Assembly (NCBI GenBank): GCA_902778375.1
Contig: CACYXJ010000010.1
Span: forward strand, 1-46,407
DNA: 46,407 bases
From: an uncultured Erysipelotrichaceae bacterium
Lineage (GTDB): Bacteria; Bacillota_I; Bacilli_A; Erysipelotrichales; Erysipelotrichaceae
Reading direction: 5' to 3'
Each line of letters opens with the position of its first letter. Positions within the stretch are counted from its first letter, which is position 1. Made by a program: the position numbers and the translations under genes. The notes under the pieces are model-generated. The model worked only from the letters and a program-made list of their open reading frames with translations, searched no databases and had not been told where the DNA came from. Positions 17,054 through 24,577 of this stretch are shown here, piece after piece.

Positions 17054-17196
17054 ACGAGAAGACAAGAAAACTGATTACATGGCTGCTGCTCGCCGCATCG
17101 GTTGTCATGATCGTATTGGGCGTAATGCGCGGTGAACCTTTTGCCGTGTTCAACAAAGCAATCAAAGTCTGCATGCAGTGCATCGGAATCGGGTGA
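17050..17196 (+). CDS. 48-residue CxxC membrane peptide (CD1871A-family type)
   Basis: MNEKTRKLITWLLLAASVVM opens a basic segment plus one membrane helix (about 8-26), followed by GEPFAVFNKAIKVCMQCIGIG with the pair C41-x-x-C44 four residues from the C-terminus. This matches the pattern of the small 'CD1871A family CXXC motif-containing protein', which I recall as sitting beside 4Fe-4S and TlpA-like genes in Clostridia. It overlaps the upstream stop (ATGA) and ends 5 nt before the next ATG, so all three genes are coupled. It would place a dithiol at the membrane surface between the iron-sulfur protein and the thioredoxin. Function unproven. Confidence 0.85.
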   Translation: MNEKTRKLITWLLLAASVVMIVLGVMRGEPFAVFNKAIKVCMQCIGIG

Positions 17197-17201
17197 GAAC
17201 T

Positions 17202-18638
17202 ATGAAAAAGAGACGTTTTACTGAAAAATACCGGCATCTGATACAGGCGGTGTGGTTTGCCTTTACCAACGGTTATGCCCGCGGTTATGTCACCGGCAAG
17301 ATCTATACCGGCAACACTAAATATCTGTGTGTTCCCGGACTGAACTGCTATTCCTGCCCGGGTGCGATCGGATCCTGTCCGATCGGTTCCCTGCAGGCGA
17401 TCATCGGCAGCAACACCTACCGTATTTCCCTGTATGTATTCGGATTCATTTCCCTGTTCGGCGTTCTGCTGGGCAGACTTGTCTGCGGCTTTCTGTGCCC
17501 GTTCGGACTTGTTCAGGACCTGCTCTATAAGATTCCCTTCAAGATCAAGGAGAAGAACCTGCCCGGACACAAGTATCTGAAATATATGCGCTATGTGATC
17601 CTGGCCGTGTTTGTTGTCCTTCTGACATCGCTGGTTCATGACGTTACCGGAACCGGTGTTCCCTGGTTCTGCGAGTGGATCTGCCCGAGCGGCACCCTTC
17701 TTGCCGGAATCCCGCTGATCACGATGAACCCTGAATTCCAGGCGGCACTTGGTTTCCAGTTTATCTGGAAGTTCTCGATCATGATCATCATCCTGCTCGT
17801 CTCGGTTGCCTATTACCGGCCGTTCTGCAAATACATCTGCCCGTTAGGCGCGATCTACGGCGTGTTCAACCCCGTTTCCACCTACCGGCTTATCATCGAT
17901 CACGACAAGTGCGTGAAATGCGGCATGTGCCAGAAGGCCTGCGGCATGGATATCAAAACATTTGAAACACCCAACAGTACCGACTGTATCCGCTGTCTCA
18001 AATGCGTAAGCGCATGTCCGACAGGTGCGATCGATTCCTCCTGGAACATCAGCCGCAGGAAGCTGGAAGCCCATTTCCTTCCCGATGAGGAACCTGCAGC
18101 CAATCCGGAAGTTCTGAAAACGACCCTGCTCGCTGTTGCGGCTGTCATTGCCGGTCTTGCCAGCACAATCACGGTATTCGGATACGGCATGCAGGCCGTA
18201 TTCCGGAACAACCTGCTGGAACTCGTTCCTGACATCGGCGTGGCGGTCTATGGATGGCTGACGCTGTTCAAAGCCGCAGTTTCGATTATAACTCTTATTG
18301 CCGGCGTGGTTCTCTTCATGCAGAGAAAGGACGGCAACGCTGTCACCCTGGCAAGAGAGCGTCTGGGCAAAGCCCTGTTGTTCATGCCGATCGGCGTCAT
18401 CGGCTTTGTGGTGGGCCTCCCCTTCTGTCTGGCACTGCTCTCAACTGCGATCAACGGTGTGCTCATATCCCCGTACCCGCTGATTGGTCTTCCGCTGCTG
18501 TATTTTGCGGCCCGTCTTACTGAAAAGAAAATCAGTGATCCGAAAACCAGCGATATCCTCTGGTGGATCGTCTTCGTGCTGGCAGCTGCCGCAGCCGCTG
18601 TCACAGCCTTCATGATTTTTGTGGTTTACAGAGGCTGA
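17202..18638 (+). CDS. Polytopic 4Fe-4S membrane protein (NapH/MauN/RsxA-like electron-transfer type)
   Basis: 478 residues. N-terminal membrane segments carry cysteine motifs (LNCYSCPGAIGSCPIG near residue 47, CGFLCPFGLVQD near 93, CKYICPLGAIYG near 210). A cytoplasmic double ferredoxin domain follows, CVKCGMCQKAC (about 237) and CIRCLKCVSACP (about 263). Four more membrane helices complete the C-terminus. The fold resembles NapH-type proteins that pass electrons through the membrane. With the upstream CxxC peptide and TlpA-like protein it probably delivers ferredoxin-level electrons to extracytoplasmic thiols. I use the ATG at 17202, five nt after the upstream stop; ATG codons before it lie inside the CxxC peptide gene. 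A terminator follows. Confidence 0.88.
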   Translation: MKKRRFTEKYRHLIQAVWFAFTNGYARGYVTGKIYTGNTKYLCVPGLNCYSCPGAIGSCPIGSLQAIIGSNTYRISLYVFGFISLFGVLLGRLVCGFLCPFGLVQDLLYKIPFKIKEKNLPGHKYLKYMRYVILAVFVVLLTSLVHDVTGTGVPWFCEWICPSGTLLAGIPLITMNPEFQAALGFQFIWKFSIMIIILLVSVAYYRPFCKYICPLGAIYGVFNPVSTYRLIIDHDKCVKCGMCQKACGMDIKTFETPNSTDCIRCLKCVSACPTGAIDSSWNISRRKLEAHFLPDEEPAANPEVLKTTLLAVAAVIAGLASTITVFGYGMQAVFRNNLLELVPDIGVAVYGWLTLFKAAVSIITLIAGVVLFMQRKDGNAVTLARERLGKALLFMPIGVIGFVVGLPFCLALLSTAINGVLISPYPLIGLPLLYFAARLTEKKISDPKTSDILWWIVFVLAAAAAAVTAFMIFVVYRG

Positions 18639-18663
18639 CGCAGCAATCATAAATACTATGCTG

Positions 18664-18699
18664 AAGGAGATCTCAATGAGGTCTCCTTTTCAGTTTTTT
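18664..18699 (+). terminator. Terminator of the redox operon
   Basis: AAGGAGA-CTC...GAG-TCTCCTT stem (18664-18688) then TTTTCAGTTTTTT. Confidence 0.85.
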
Positions 18700-18751
18700 C
18701 GCATATGATTTAAAATATAGTAGATAACCCGGAACGGAGGTAACTTCTGTC

Positions 18752-19126
18752 ATGAGAACAATTCAGATCACAAGAAAGAAAAAGTTTGCTTCAGCCCTGA
18801 TGCCCTACTGGATCATCACCGGTATCCGGAAAGATGACTTCATGAAACAATACGGCCTGGAAGGTGACCTGTGCGAGCAGTCCGATGCCGGTTTTCCGGT
18901 TCCCCGGATCGACAGCAGTGTGCTGGATGAAATCGGCACCCGGATCGAAAACGGCAAAACCATCGAACTGGAAGTTGATGACGCTGCTGTCTCCCTGTTT
19001 GCCAGCACATTCGACGGTTCCCTTTCCAATGAAATCGTTCTGGATGAAAATGCGCCGGGACATATCACCGTAACCACAAAAGGCGGCTTCAAAAACATCA
19101 GCTGCCCGGTACTTCTGCAGGAATGA
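18752..19126 (+). CDS. Hypothetical protein, 124 residues
   Basis: Not recognised. It is a soluble protein starting MRTIQITRKKKFASALMPYW, with no membrane segment or signal peptide. The middle is acidic and a short beta-rich C-terminus includes GHITVTTKGG. The basic start followed by SALMPYWI resembles small beta-sandwich proteins of unknown function in related bacteria, but I cannot name a family. It has GGAGG before the ATG, and its TGA lies inside the loop of its own terminator, so it is a discrete single-gene unit between the redox operon and the flavoenzyme gene. Confidence 0.75.
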   Translation: MRTIQITRKKKFASALMPYWIITGIRKDDFMKQYGLEGDLCEQSDAGFPVPRIDSSVLDEIGTRIENGKTIELEVDDAAVSLFASTFDGSLSNEIVLDENAPGHITVTTKGGFKNISCPVLLQE

Positions 19127-19137
19127 TCCTGCTTTTT
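19117..19137 (+). terminator. Terminator overlapping the stop of the 124-residue gene
   Basis: GCAGGA-ATGA-TCCTGC then TTTTT. The stop codon TGA (19124-19126) lies in the loop. Confidence 0.85.
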
Positions 19138-19211
19138 CTTTGTGCTCTGTACCGGGAAACAGCACGGTGTTACGATGTTTATAGAAATAGCTTGAAAAAC
19201 GGAGGCTGATC

Positions 19212-21134
19212 ATGAAATTGTTTGAACGTATCAATATCGGTTCTTTGCAGCTGAAGAACCGTGTTGTTCTTGCGCCTATGGGCACGACAACCGACCATAC
19301 ATATGGTTTCAACACACGCGATATCGATTATTACGGTGAGCGGGCAAAGGGCGGCTGCGGTCTTGTTCTGACCGGCGCTGTCGTGTGCTCTGAGGAATTC
19401 GAACCGGCGCCATGCCAGAAACTGACAAGTGTGAAGGATGTGTATATGCTGCATCAGGTTGCCGAGCGGGTCCATTGCTACGGTGCCAAATTCGGCATCC
19501 AGCTTTCTCCCGGAATCGGCCGCATGAACTGGATTGATCCCAAAACCCCGCCTTATTCTTCCAGCCCCTGTCCGAACTACTACAATCCTGATCTGATCTG
19601 CCGCGAACTGCCGACTGACGGCGTCAAACGTCTTATCAAGGCAATGGGATATTCGGCGAAACTGGCAAAGGACGCCGGTGTCGACATCATCGAAATCCAT
19701 GCCTACGGCGGCTATCTGATCGACCAGTTCAATTCATCCCGCTGGAACCATCGTACCGATGAATACGGCGGCAGTCTGGAAAACCGCATGCGTTTCATGA
19801 TGGAAATCATCAAAGAAGTCAGAGAAGCCTGCGGCAGAGATTATCCGATCGCTGTCAAGATGACTCTGGACAGCGTGGATGATCCCGAACGGCCGCTTGA
19901 GGAAGGTCTGGAAATCGCCCGCACGCTTGCAGAATCCGGGATGGTCGACCTGATCCATTTCGGCCGCGGTGCCTATTCCTGCCGCTGGCGTATGGTCAGC
20001 AGCGTTTATCAGCCGGAAGGATTCGACCTTGAAGCAGCGGAACAGATTCGTGCTGTCACCGGCGATCTGCCGCTGATGGCCCACGGCAAGCTCAATCATC
20101 CGGATGCTGCTGAGAAAGCACTGCAGGACGGCAAGGTCGATCTGATTGCGATCGGTCATGGCCTGATTGCCGATCCTCATTGGGCAAACAAAGTCAAAAA
20201 CGGCCAGATCGATGAAATCAATCCATGTATTGGCTGCGGCGAGTGCCATTTCAATTCCATGAAAGGCTGGCCGAGACCCTGCGCGGTCAATCCGGTATCG
20301 ATGCACGAAAACGAATATGTTCTCACACCGGCGAAAGAAACAAAGAAAGTACTGGTCATCGGTGCCGGTCCGGGCGGTATGAAAGCGGCAATCACAGCTG
20401 CCCAGCGCGGCTTCGATGTCACACTCTGGGAAAAGAAGGAACGGATGGGAGGCGCGATGGCGGCTGCCGGCGCACCTGATTTCAAGAAAGATGTCAATGC
20501 CCAGGTGGAATACCTGATCCGTCAGGTGAAGAAATACGGCGTCAGGACTGAGCTCGGAAAGACTGCCACTATCGAAGATGTCAAGGCTTTCGATCCCGAT
20601 TTCACTGTCGTCGCGACCGGTGCAGATCCGATCGTCATCCCGGTTCCCGGCAAAGACAAGCCGATCGTTTCCCTGGCAATCCCGGTTCTGCTGAAAGAAC
20701 AGGAAGTCGGACAGAAGGTTGTCGTCATCGGCGGCGGCGATGTCGGCTGCGAACTGTCAGTCGCCCTGGCGCAAAGCGGCAGGCAGGTAACGATCGTCGA
20801 AATGATGGACAGGATCATGGCGAGAGGCGGATCCTTCGTAGCCAATGAACAGAATCTCCGCTATCTTGTCAGCCATTCCGATATCGATATCAGATGCAGT
20901 GCCCGCCTCACAGAAATCCTGGACGACGGTGTGGTCGCTGTCATCGATGGTGAAAATGTCACGATTCCATGTGATTCCGTCGTCTTCGCAGCTGGATACA
21001 GAGCAAACCACAAACTGTATGAGGACATTCTGGATGCCGGTTATGAATGCGTTCAGATCGGTGACAATGTCAAGCCCGGAAAGATCATTGACGCAATATC
21101 ACAGGGCTACAACTATATCCGCGTTCTTGAGTGA
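19212..21134 (+). CDS. NADH:flavin oxidoreductase, 2,4-dienoyl-CoA reductase/BaiCD type
   Basis: 640 residues in three parts. The FMN-binding Old Yellow Enzyme TIM barrel (1-340) starts LFERINIGSLQLKNRVVLAPMG. A 4Fe-4S cluster motif follows, CIGCGECHFNSMKGWPRPC near residue 340. The FAD/NAD(P)H domain (about 375-640) has VLVIGAGPGG near 380 and a second dinucleotide motif, VVVIGGGDVGCE, near 505. Relatives reduce enoyl or dienoyl double bonds, including enoyl-CoA and bile-acid or steroid enones in gut anaerobes. No bai operon surrounds it, so the substrate is open. GGAGG precedes the ATG, and it has its own terminator. Confidence 0.93.
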   Translation: MKLFERINIGSLQLKNRVVLAPMGTTTDHTYGFNTRDIDYYGERAKGGCGLVLTGAVVCSEEFEPAPCQKLTSVKDVYMLHQVAERVHCYGAKFGIQLSPGIGRMNWIDPKTPPYSSSPCPNYYNPDLICRELPTDGVKRLIKAMGYSAKLAKDAGVDIIEIHAYGGYLIDQFNSSRWNHRTDEYGGSLENRMRFMMEIIKEVREACGRDYPIAVKMTLDSVDDPERPLEEGLEIARTLAESGMVDLIHFGRGAYSCRWRMVSSVYQPEGFDLEAAEQIRAVTGDLPLMAHGKLNHPDAAEKALQDGKVDLIAIGHGLIADPHWANKVKNGQIDEINPCIGCGECHFNSMKGWPRPCAVNPVSMHENEYVLTPAKETKKVLVIGAGPGGMKAAITAAQRGFDVTLWEKKERMGGAMAAAGAPDFKKDVNAQVEYLIRQVKKYGVRTELGKTATIEDVKAFDPDFTVVATGADPIVIPVPGKDKPIVSLAIPVLLKEQEVGQKVVVIGGGDVGCELSVALAQSGRQVTIVEMMDRIMARGGSFVANEQNLRYLVSHSDIDIRCSARLTEILDDGVVAVIDGENVTIPCDSVVFAAGYRANHKLYEDILDAGYECVQIGDNVKPGKIIDAISQGYNYIRVLE

Positions 21135-21158
21135 TTCCGGATACAACCGCGTGATTAT

Positions 21159-21188
21159 AAACAGAAGTATACATTGCTTCTGTTTTTT
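21159..21188 (+). terminator. Terminator after the flavoenzyme gene
   Basis: AAACAGAAG (21159-21167) pairs with CTTCTGTTT (21177-21185), followed by more T residues. Confidence 0.8.
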
Positions 21189-21210
21189 ATCTGTGCCGTT
21201 ATAATTGTTT

Positions 21211-21446
21211 TTAAAGAAAGTCAGGAAGTGATGCGGACAGATCGGTCAGGGAATCCTGTTATCTGGACAATAAACAGAAGGAATTCCATTTTACAATTGC
21301 CGGAGCAGAGCCCAAACCCGAACCTGATACAGAACCGGATGAAGTACAGCCGCAGCCGGACCACAGACGGCCGGTACCGGATACCTCTGCCGGCATCACA
21401 ATGGCGGGCATGCATGCGATGTACTATACTGGCAGTAACAGATGAG
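21211..21446 (+). pseudogene. Remnant of an unidentified gene upstream of the amidohydrolase
   Basis: One frame between a TAA and the TGA ending at 21446 has coding-like character without a usable start. It contains an acidic, proline-rich stretch, AGAEPKPEPDTEPDEVQPQP, of the linker type found in surface proteins or lipoproteins. No ATG, GTG or TTG opens it at a sensible place, so it looks like the truncated 3' part of a lost gene. It could be coincidence: the amidohydrolase frame is also open here but begins properly at 21456. Confidence 0.35.
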
Positions 21447-21455
21447 GTAAATGGT

Positions 21456-22841
21456 ATGAATGAAAGACAGACTAAACTGGTAAACAACACCGACAGACAC
21501 AGACAGCTTGTACTGGACGCGGAACGATGGCTGTGGGCACATCCGCAGACCGGATTTACGGAATGGGAAGCGCATAATTATCTGGTCGAAAAGTTTCAGC
21601 AGCTTGGCTATGAACCGGTTTTAGCCGGAAAGATTCCCGGTTTCGGCGATATACCCGGCTTCTATGTTGATGTCTGCACCGGAAAGGAAGGGCCAACACT
21701 GGCAGTATTCGGAGAACTTGATGCCCTGGATATCGCCAACCATCCTGAATCCGTCAACGGCATGACGCACTGCTGCGGCCATCATGCCCAGGCAGCTGCC
21801 CTGCTGGGTCTGGCAGCAGCGCTCAAGGAACCGGACGCACTGGAAGGCCTTTGCGGTACGGTTCGCCTGATTGCTGTTCCGGCAGAAGAAATGATTCAGC
21901 TCGGCTTCCGTGAGGAACTGCGCAAACAGGGAGTCATCAAATATTTCGGCGGTAAGACGGAATTCATGCACAGAGGCATTCTTGACGGCGTGGATCTGGC
22001 CATCATGGTACACGGCACGGCAGCAGGAGAAGGAGAACCGTACGATCTCAGTTGTGAATACGGCAACAACGGCTGCATGGCGAAAACAATCCGCTTCAAG
22101 GGCAAATCGTCCCATGCCGGCGGTGCCCCGCATCTTGGCATCAACGCCCAGTATGCGGCAATGCTCGGTCTGCAGGCGGTCAACGATCTGCGCGAGACAT
22201 TCCAGGAACAGGATACGATCCGTTTCCATCCGATCATGATGGGTGTCAACTGTGCCGTGAATATCATTCCCGATGAAATGAAGATCGAAAGCTATGTCAG
22301 AGGAAAAACACTTGATGCAATCAAACGGGAAAACAAAAAAGTCAACCGGGCCATGGCCGGAGCCGCACTGGCTCTTGGAGCAGGAGTGGAACTGACTGAC
22401 AGACCGGGTTATGCCCCGGAACATCATGACAAGGCATTCATGAAACTGGTCGAGTCCTGCTGTATCGATCTGGTCGGTGAAGACAGGGTTCAGTTTGATT
22501 ACGATGAATGGAGTACGGGATCTTCCGATTTCGGCGACATCACCTGCGTCATGCCGGGTGTCCAGTTCAATGCCGCCGGAGCCACCGGCACGTTCCATGG
22601 TATCGATTTCGATCCGAAAGATCCGGAGAGATTGTGCATGAATTCGATCAAGGCTCAGCTGTTTGTCATCGATGCCCTTCTGCAGAATGAAGGCGTTGCC
22701 GCAAAAAAGATCGTGGCGGATTATCAGCCTGAGTATCCTTCCGTCAAGGCCTATCTTGAAGCAATCGACGAGATGGTGCTGGACAAGGACGCAGTTGTCT
22801 ATGACGAAAAAGGAAATCCGACCGTTGATTTCCAGAATTAG
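21456..22841 (+). CDS. M20-family amidohydrolase (AbgA/AbgB or N-acyl-amino-acid hydrolase type)
   Basis: 461 residues, cytoplasmic. A di-metal peptidase-like hydrolase: GELDALD near residue 90, then THCCGHHAQ with metal-binding residues, and AVPAEEM near 150 with the catalytic glutamate. The inserted dimerisation domain (about 210-330) has SSHAGGAPHLGINA. This pattern fits amidohydrolases that cleave p-aminobenzoyl-glutamate or N-acyl amino acids; the substrate is not determinable. I start at 21456 (GAGG 8 nt upstream) because the upstream part of the open frame includes a terminator and non-coding sequence. A bidirectional terminator follows. Confidence 0.92.
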   Translation: MNERQTKLVNNTDRHRQLVLDAERWLWAHPQTGFTEWEAHNYLVEKFQQLGYEPVLAGKIPGFGDIPGFYVDVCTGKEGPTLAVFGELDALDIANHPESVNGMTHCCGHHAQAAALLGLAAALKEPDALEGLCGTVRLIAVPAEEMIQLGFREELRKQGVIKYFGGKTEFMHRGILDGVDLAIMVHGTAAGEGEPYDLSCEYGNNGCMAKTIRFKGKSSHAGGAPHLGINAQYAAMLGLQAVNDLRETFQEQDTIRFHPIMMGVNCAVNIIPDEMKIESYVRGKTLDAIKRENKKVNRAMAGAALALGAGVELTDRPGYAPEHHDKAFMKLVESCCIDLVGEDRVQFDYDEWSTGSSDFGDITCVMPGVQFNAAGATGTFHGIDFDPKDPERLCMNSIKAQLFVIDALLQNEGVAAKKIVADYQPEYPSVKAYLEAIDEMVLDKDAVVYDEKGNPTVDFQN

Positions 22842-22862
22842 TCTCATTCAGATACATATATG

Positions 22863-22896
22863 AAAAGAGAGGGACAAATCTCCCTCTCTTTCGTTT
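22863..22896. terminator. Bidirectional terminator
   Basis: AAAGAGAGGGA (22864-22874) pairs with TCCCTCTCTTT (22881-22891). T-rich on both sides; it separates the amidohydrolase gene from the convergent amidase-like gene. Confidence 0.85.
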
Positions 22897-22899
22897 TGC

Positions 22900-23664
22900 T
22901 TATTGTCCTTCCTGCACAGGCAGCGGCTTCAGGCCATAGTACTCGCATAAAGCCTGGTAATACAGTTCACCTGCTTTTTTATAGCCTTCTTCATTCGCCC
23001 ACGCCGAGACATCTGTCTCATTACTGACGTAGATCTGTTCGGTAACGACAGTCGGGACAAGTGTCTTTTCCATCAGTGTCCAAGTCTCCAGTCCATAGTC
23101 TGTTTCGTCCGAACAGGGTACGACCTTCATCTGATATTTATCGACACCGAGCGGTTCATAGTACATGTAGCTGACTGCCGCTTCCGGATACTCCTGGGCA
23201 AACACCTGGCGGATCGCTTCCGCAAAGCCAAGACTTCGTTCGTTATCAGACGTGCCCGGTTTTTCGGCATAGATCCGCATGCCCGTTTTTTCCGGATCAG
23301 GATCATATGCAGCATGGATACTGAGCACCATATCGGCGTTTCTCTCGTTGACTTCCTTGACCGTGTTCAATACCGACTGGGCTGTTCCGGCTTCATGCGT
23401 GCGGATCGTGATGAAACGCTGGTCCTGCATCAGTCTTTCGCACAGGGCATTCACGATACCTTCGTTGAAGTCCGCTTCGTTGATAATGCCGGTGTAGCCG
23501 GTCTGATCGCCGCCGTATGCCGCATCGATTGCCACTCTGATCCGGTCAGAACCGGTATTCAGACATCCGGAGAATGCCGCCCCGATCACAACGAATGCCA
23601 GCAATACGGCCAGCAGCGGAATCAGCGGATTCCTCAGCGTCTTCTTTTTCTTCTTGCCTGTCAT
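22900..23664 (-). CDS. Amidase_3-like lipoprotein with a missing zinc ligand
   Basis: 254 residues. A lysine-rich N-terminus and a hydrophobic stretch end in AAFSGC34, a plausible lipobox, so it is probably lipid-anchored outside. The rest follows the N-acetylmuramoyl-L-alanine amidase (Amidase_3) pattern: VAIDAAYGG, NEADFN, VLSIHAA and TVVTEQIYVSN. In active enzymes the first motif is DxGHGG, whose histidine binds zinc; here it is Y50. The other ligands (E63, H117) and the late glutamate (E209) remain. It may therefore bind peptidoglycan without cleaving it, or use altered chemistry. Its ATG overlaps the stop of the HAD gene, so the two are coupled. Confidence 0.75.
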   Translation of the reverse strand: MTGKKKKKTLRNPLIPLLAVLLAFVVIGAAFSGCLNTGSDRIRVAIDAAYGGDQTGYTGIINEADFNEGIVNALCERLMQDQRFITIRTHEAGTAQSVLNTVKEVNERNADMVLSIHAAYDPDPEKTGMRIYAEKPGTSDNERSLGFAEAIRQVFAQEYPEAAVSYMYYEPLGVDKYQMKVVPCSDETDYGLETWTLMEKTLVPTVVTEQIYVSNETDVSAWANEEGYKKAGELYYQALCEYYGLKPLPVQEGQ

Positions 23665-24494
23665 TGATATTGTCCTTCCAGTTCTTCCAGTCTGGCATCC
23701 GCCTCCATATGGTCAATGATCTTCATCATCAGTTTTTCCATATCGCTGCCTGGCCGGTAATCAGCAGCAGTCATAAAGTTAGCCCGGCCGTCATCGATCA
23801 GTTTTCTGGCAGTATTCTTCGCTTTTGCGGATTCGCTGTTATATACCGCGATCGACTTTCCGCCATATTCCTTTACCAGTCGCATGCACGGCACATCGGT
23901 GATACCGTCGGCGATATAGACCATTCTCGTAAACGGAACCGGACGTCTTTTCGGATCGACATATTCATTGAGACCGCTGTCGTCATTTTCATCCAGAACC
24001 TGCTTGTTGATACGGAAGATATACTGCGTCTTTGTCGTATAGTTGATGACCTGTGCCGGCCATACGGCAACGCCGTTTTCATAATAGTAGCGGCAGGCAT
24101 AGATCTTGGTGAATTCATCGGCGATCGGGGTCGCTTCGATGATTTCCTTCATACCGGAAGAAATAATATAATGCTCGATCAGAAACCCTGCCCTGCGGCC
24201 GTAGTCATTGATTCTTTTAAACCAGGTATCCACTCCGGGATAGAGAACAATGTCCTTGCCGAGACTGTAGAACATGTCCTTGCGGATGGGATTGTCCTGC
24301 TGGGCAAACTTATGCTGTAGCGTGTACAGATAGGCACTGATACTGTCCATCCGGTTGCGGATGCTGAGCTCGGTCACCTCATTCCAGAATTCACCCGGAT
24401 TGTCATAGCCAAGAGCAGGAATCAGGCTGTATTCCTGCATATCCTTGGTGCAGAGGGTCTTATCAAAATCGTACATGACTGCCAGTTTTTTCAT
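23661..24494 (-). CDS. HAD-family phosphatase (phosphoserine-phosphatase-like)
   Basis: 277 residues, cytoplasmic. The HAD nucleophile motif is MYDFDKTLCTKD near residue 9. A helical cap follows, then ISSGMKEII (motif II serine), a lysine in the third region, and VYIADGITDVPCMRLV (motif IV aspartates). It hydrolyses a phosphomonoester; substrate unknown. I begin at ATG 24494; the longer open frame upstream runs through the pepV terminator. There is no ribosome site; TGCTATAAT, an extended -10, ends 9 nt before the ATG, so the mRNA would have almost no leader. Its stop overlaps the start of the amidase-like lipoprotein gene. Confidence 0.9.
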   Translation of the reverse strand: MKKLAVMYDFDKTLCTKDMQEYSLIPALGYDNPGEFWNEVTELSIRNRMDSISAYLYTLQHKFAQQDNPIRKDMFYSLGKDIVLYPGVDTWFKRINDYGRRAGFLIEHYIISSGMKEIIEATPIADEFTKIYACRYYYENGVAVWPAQVINYTTKTQYIFRINKQVLDENDDSGLNEYVDPKRRPVPFTRMVYIADGITDVPCMRLVKEYGGKSIAVYNSESAKAKNTARKLIDDGRANFMTAADYRPGSDMEKLMMKIIDHMEADARLEELEGQYQ

Positions 24495-24503
24495 AACGTT
24501 ACC

Positions 24504-24512
24504 ATTATAGCA
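24504..24512 (-). promoter_or_regulatory. Extended -10 promoter of the HAD gene
   Basis: Minus strand TGCTATAAT, with 9 nt between the hexamer and the ATG at 24494 and no ribosome site in between. No convincing -35. Confidence 0.5.
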
Positions 24513-24542
24513 TCTTTCTATATCCGCTAACGCAGCGGCCAG

Positions 24543-24569
24543 AAAAAATCCTGTCCCCGGGGACAGGAT
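24543..24569 (-). terminator. pepV terminator
   Basis: Minus strand ATCCTGTCCCC-GGGGACAGGAT, a long palindromic stem followed by TTTTTTC, 8 bp after the pepV stop. Confidence 0.85.
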
Positions 24570-24577
24570 CATGAGTG

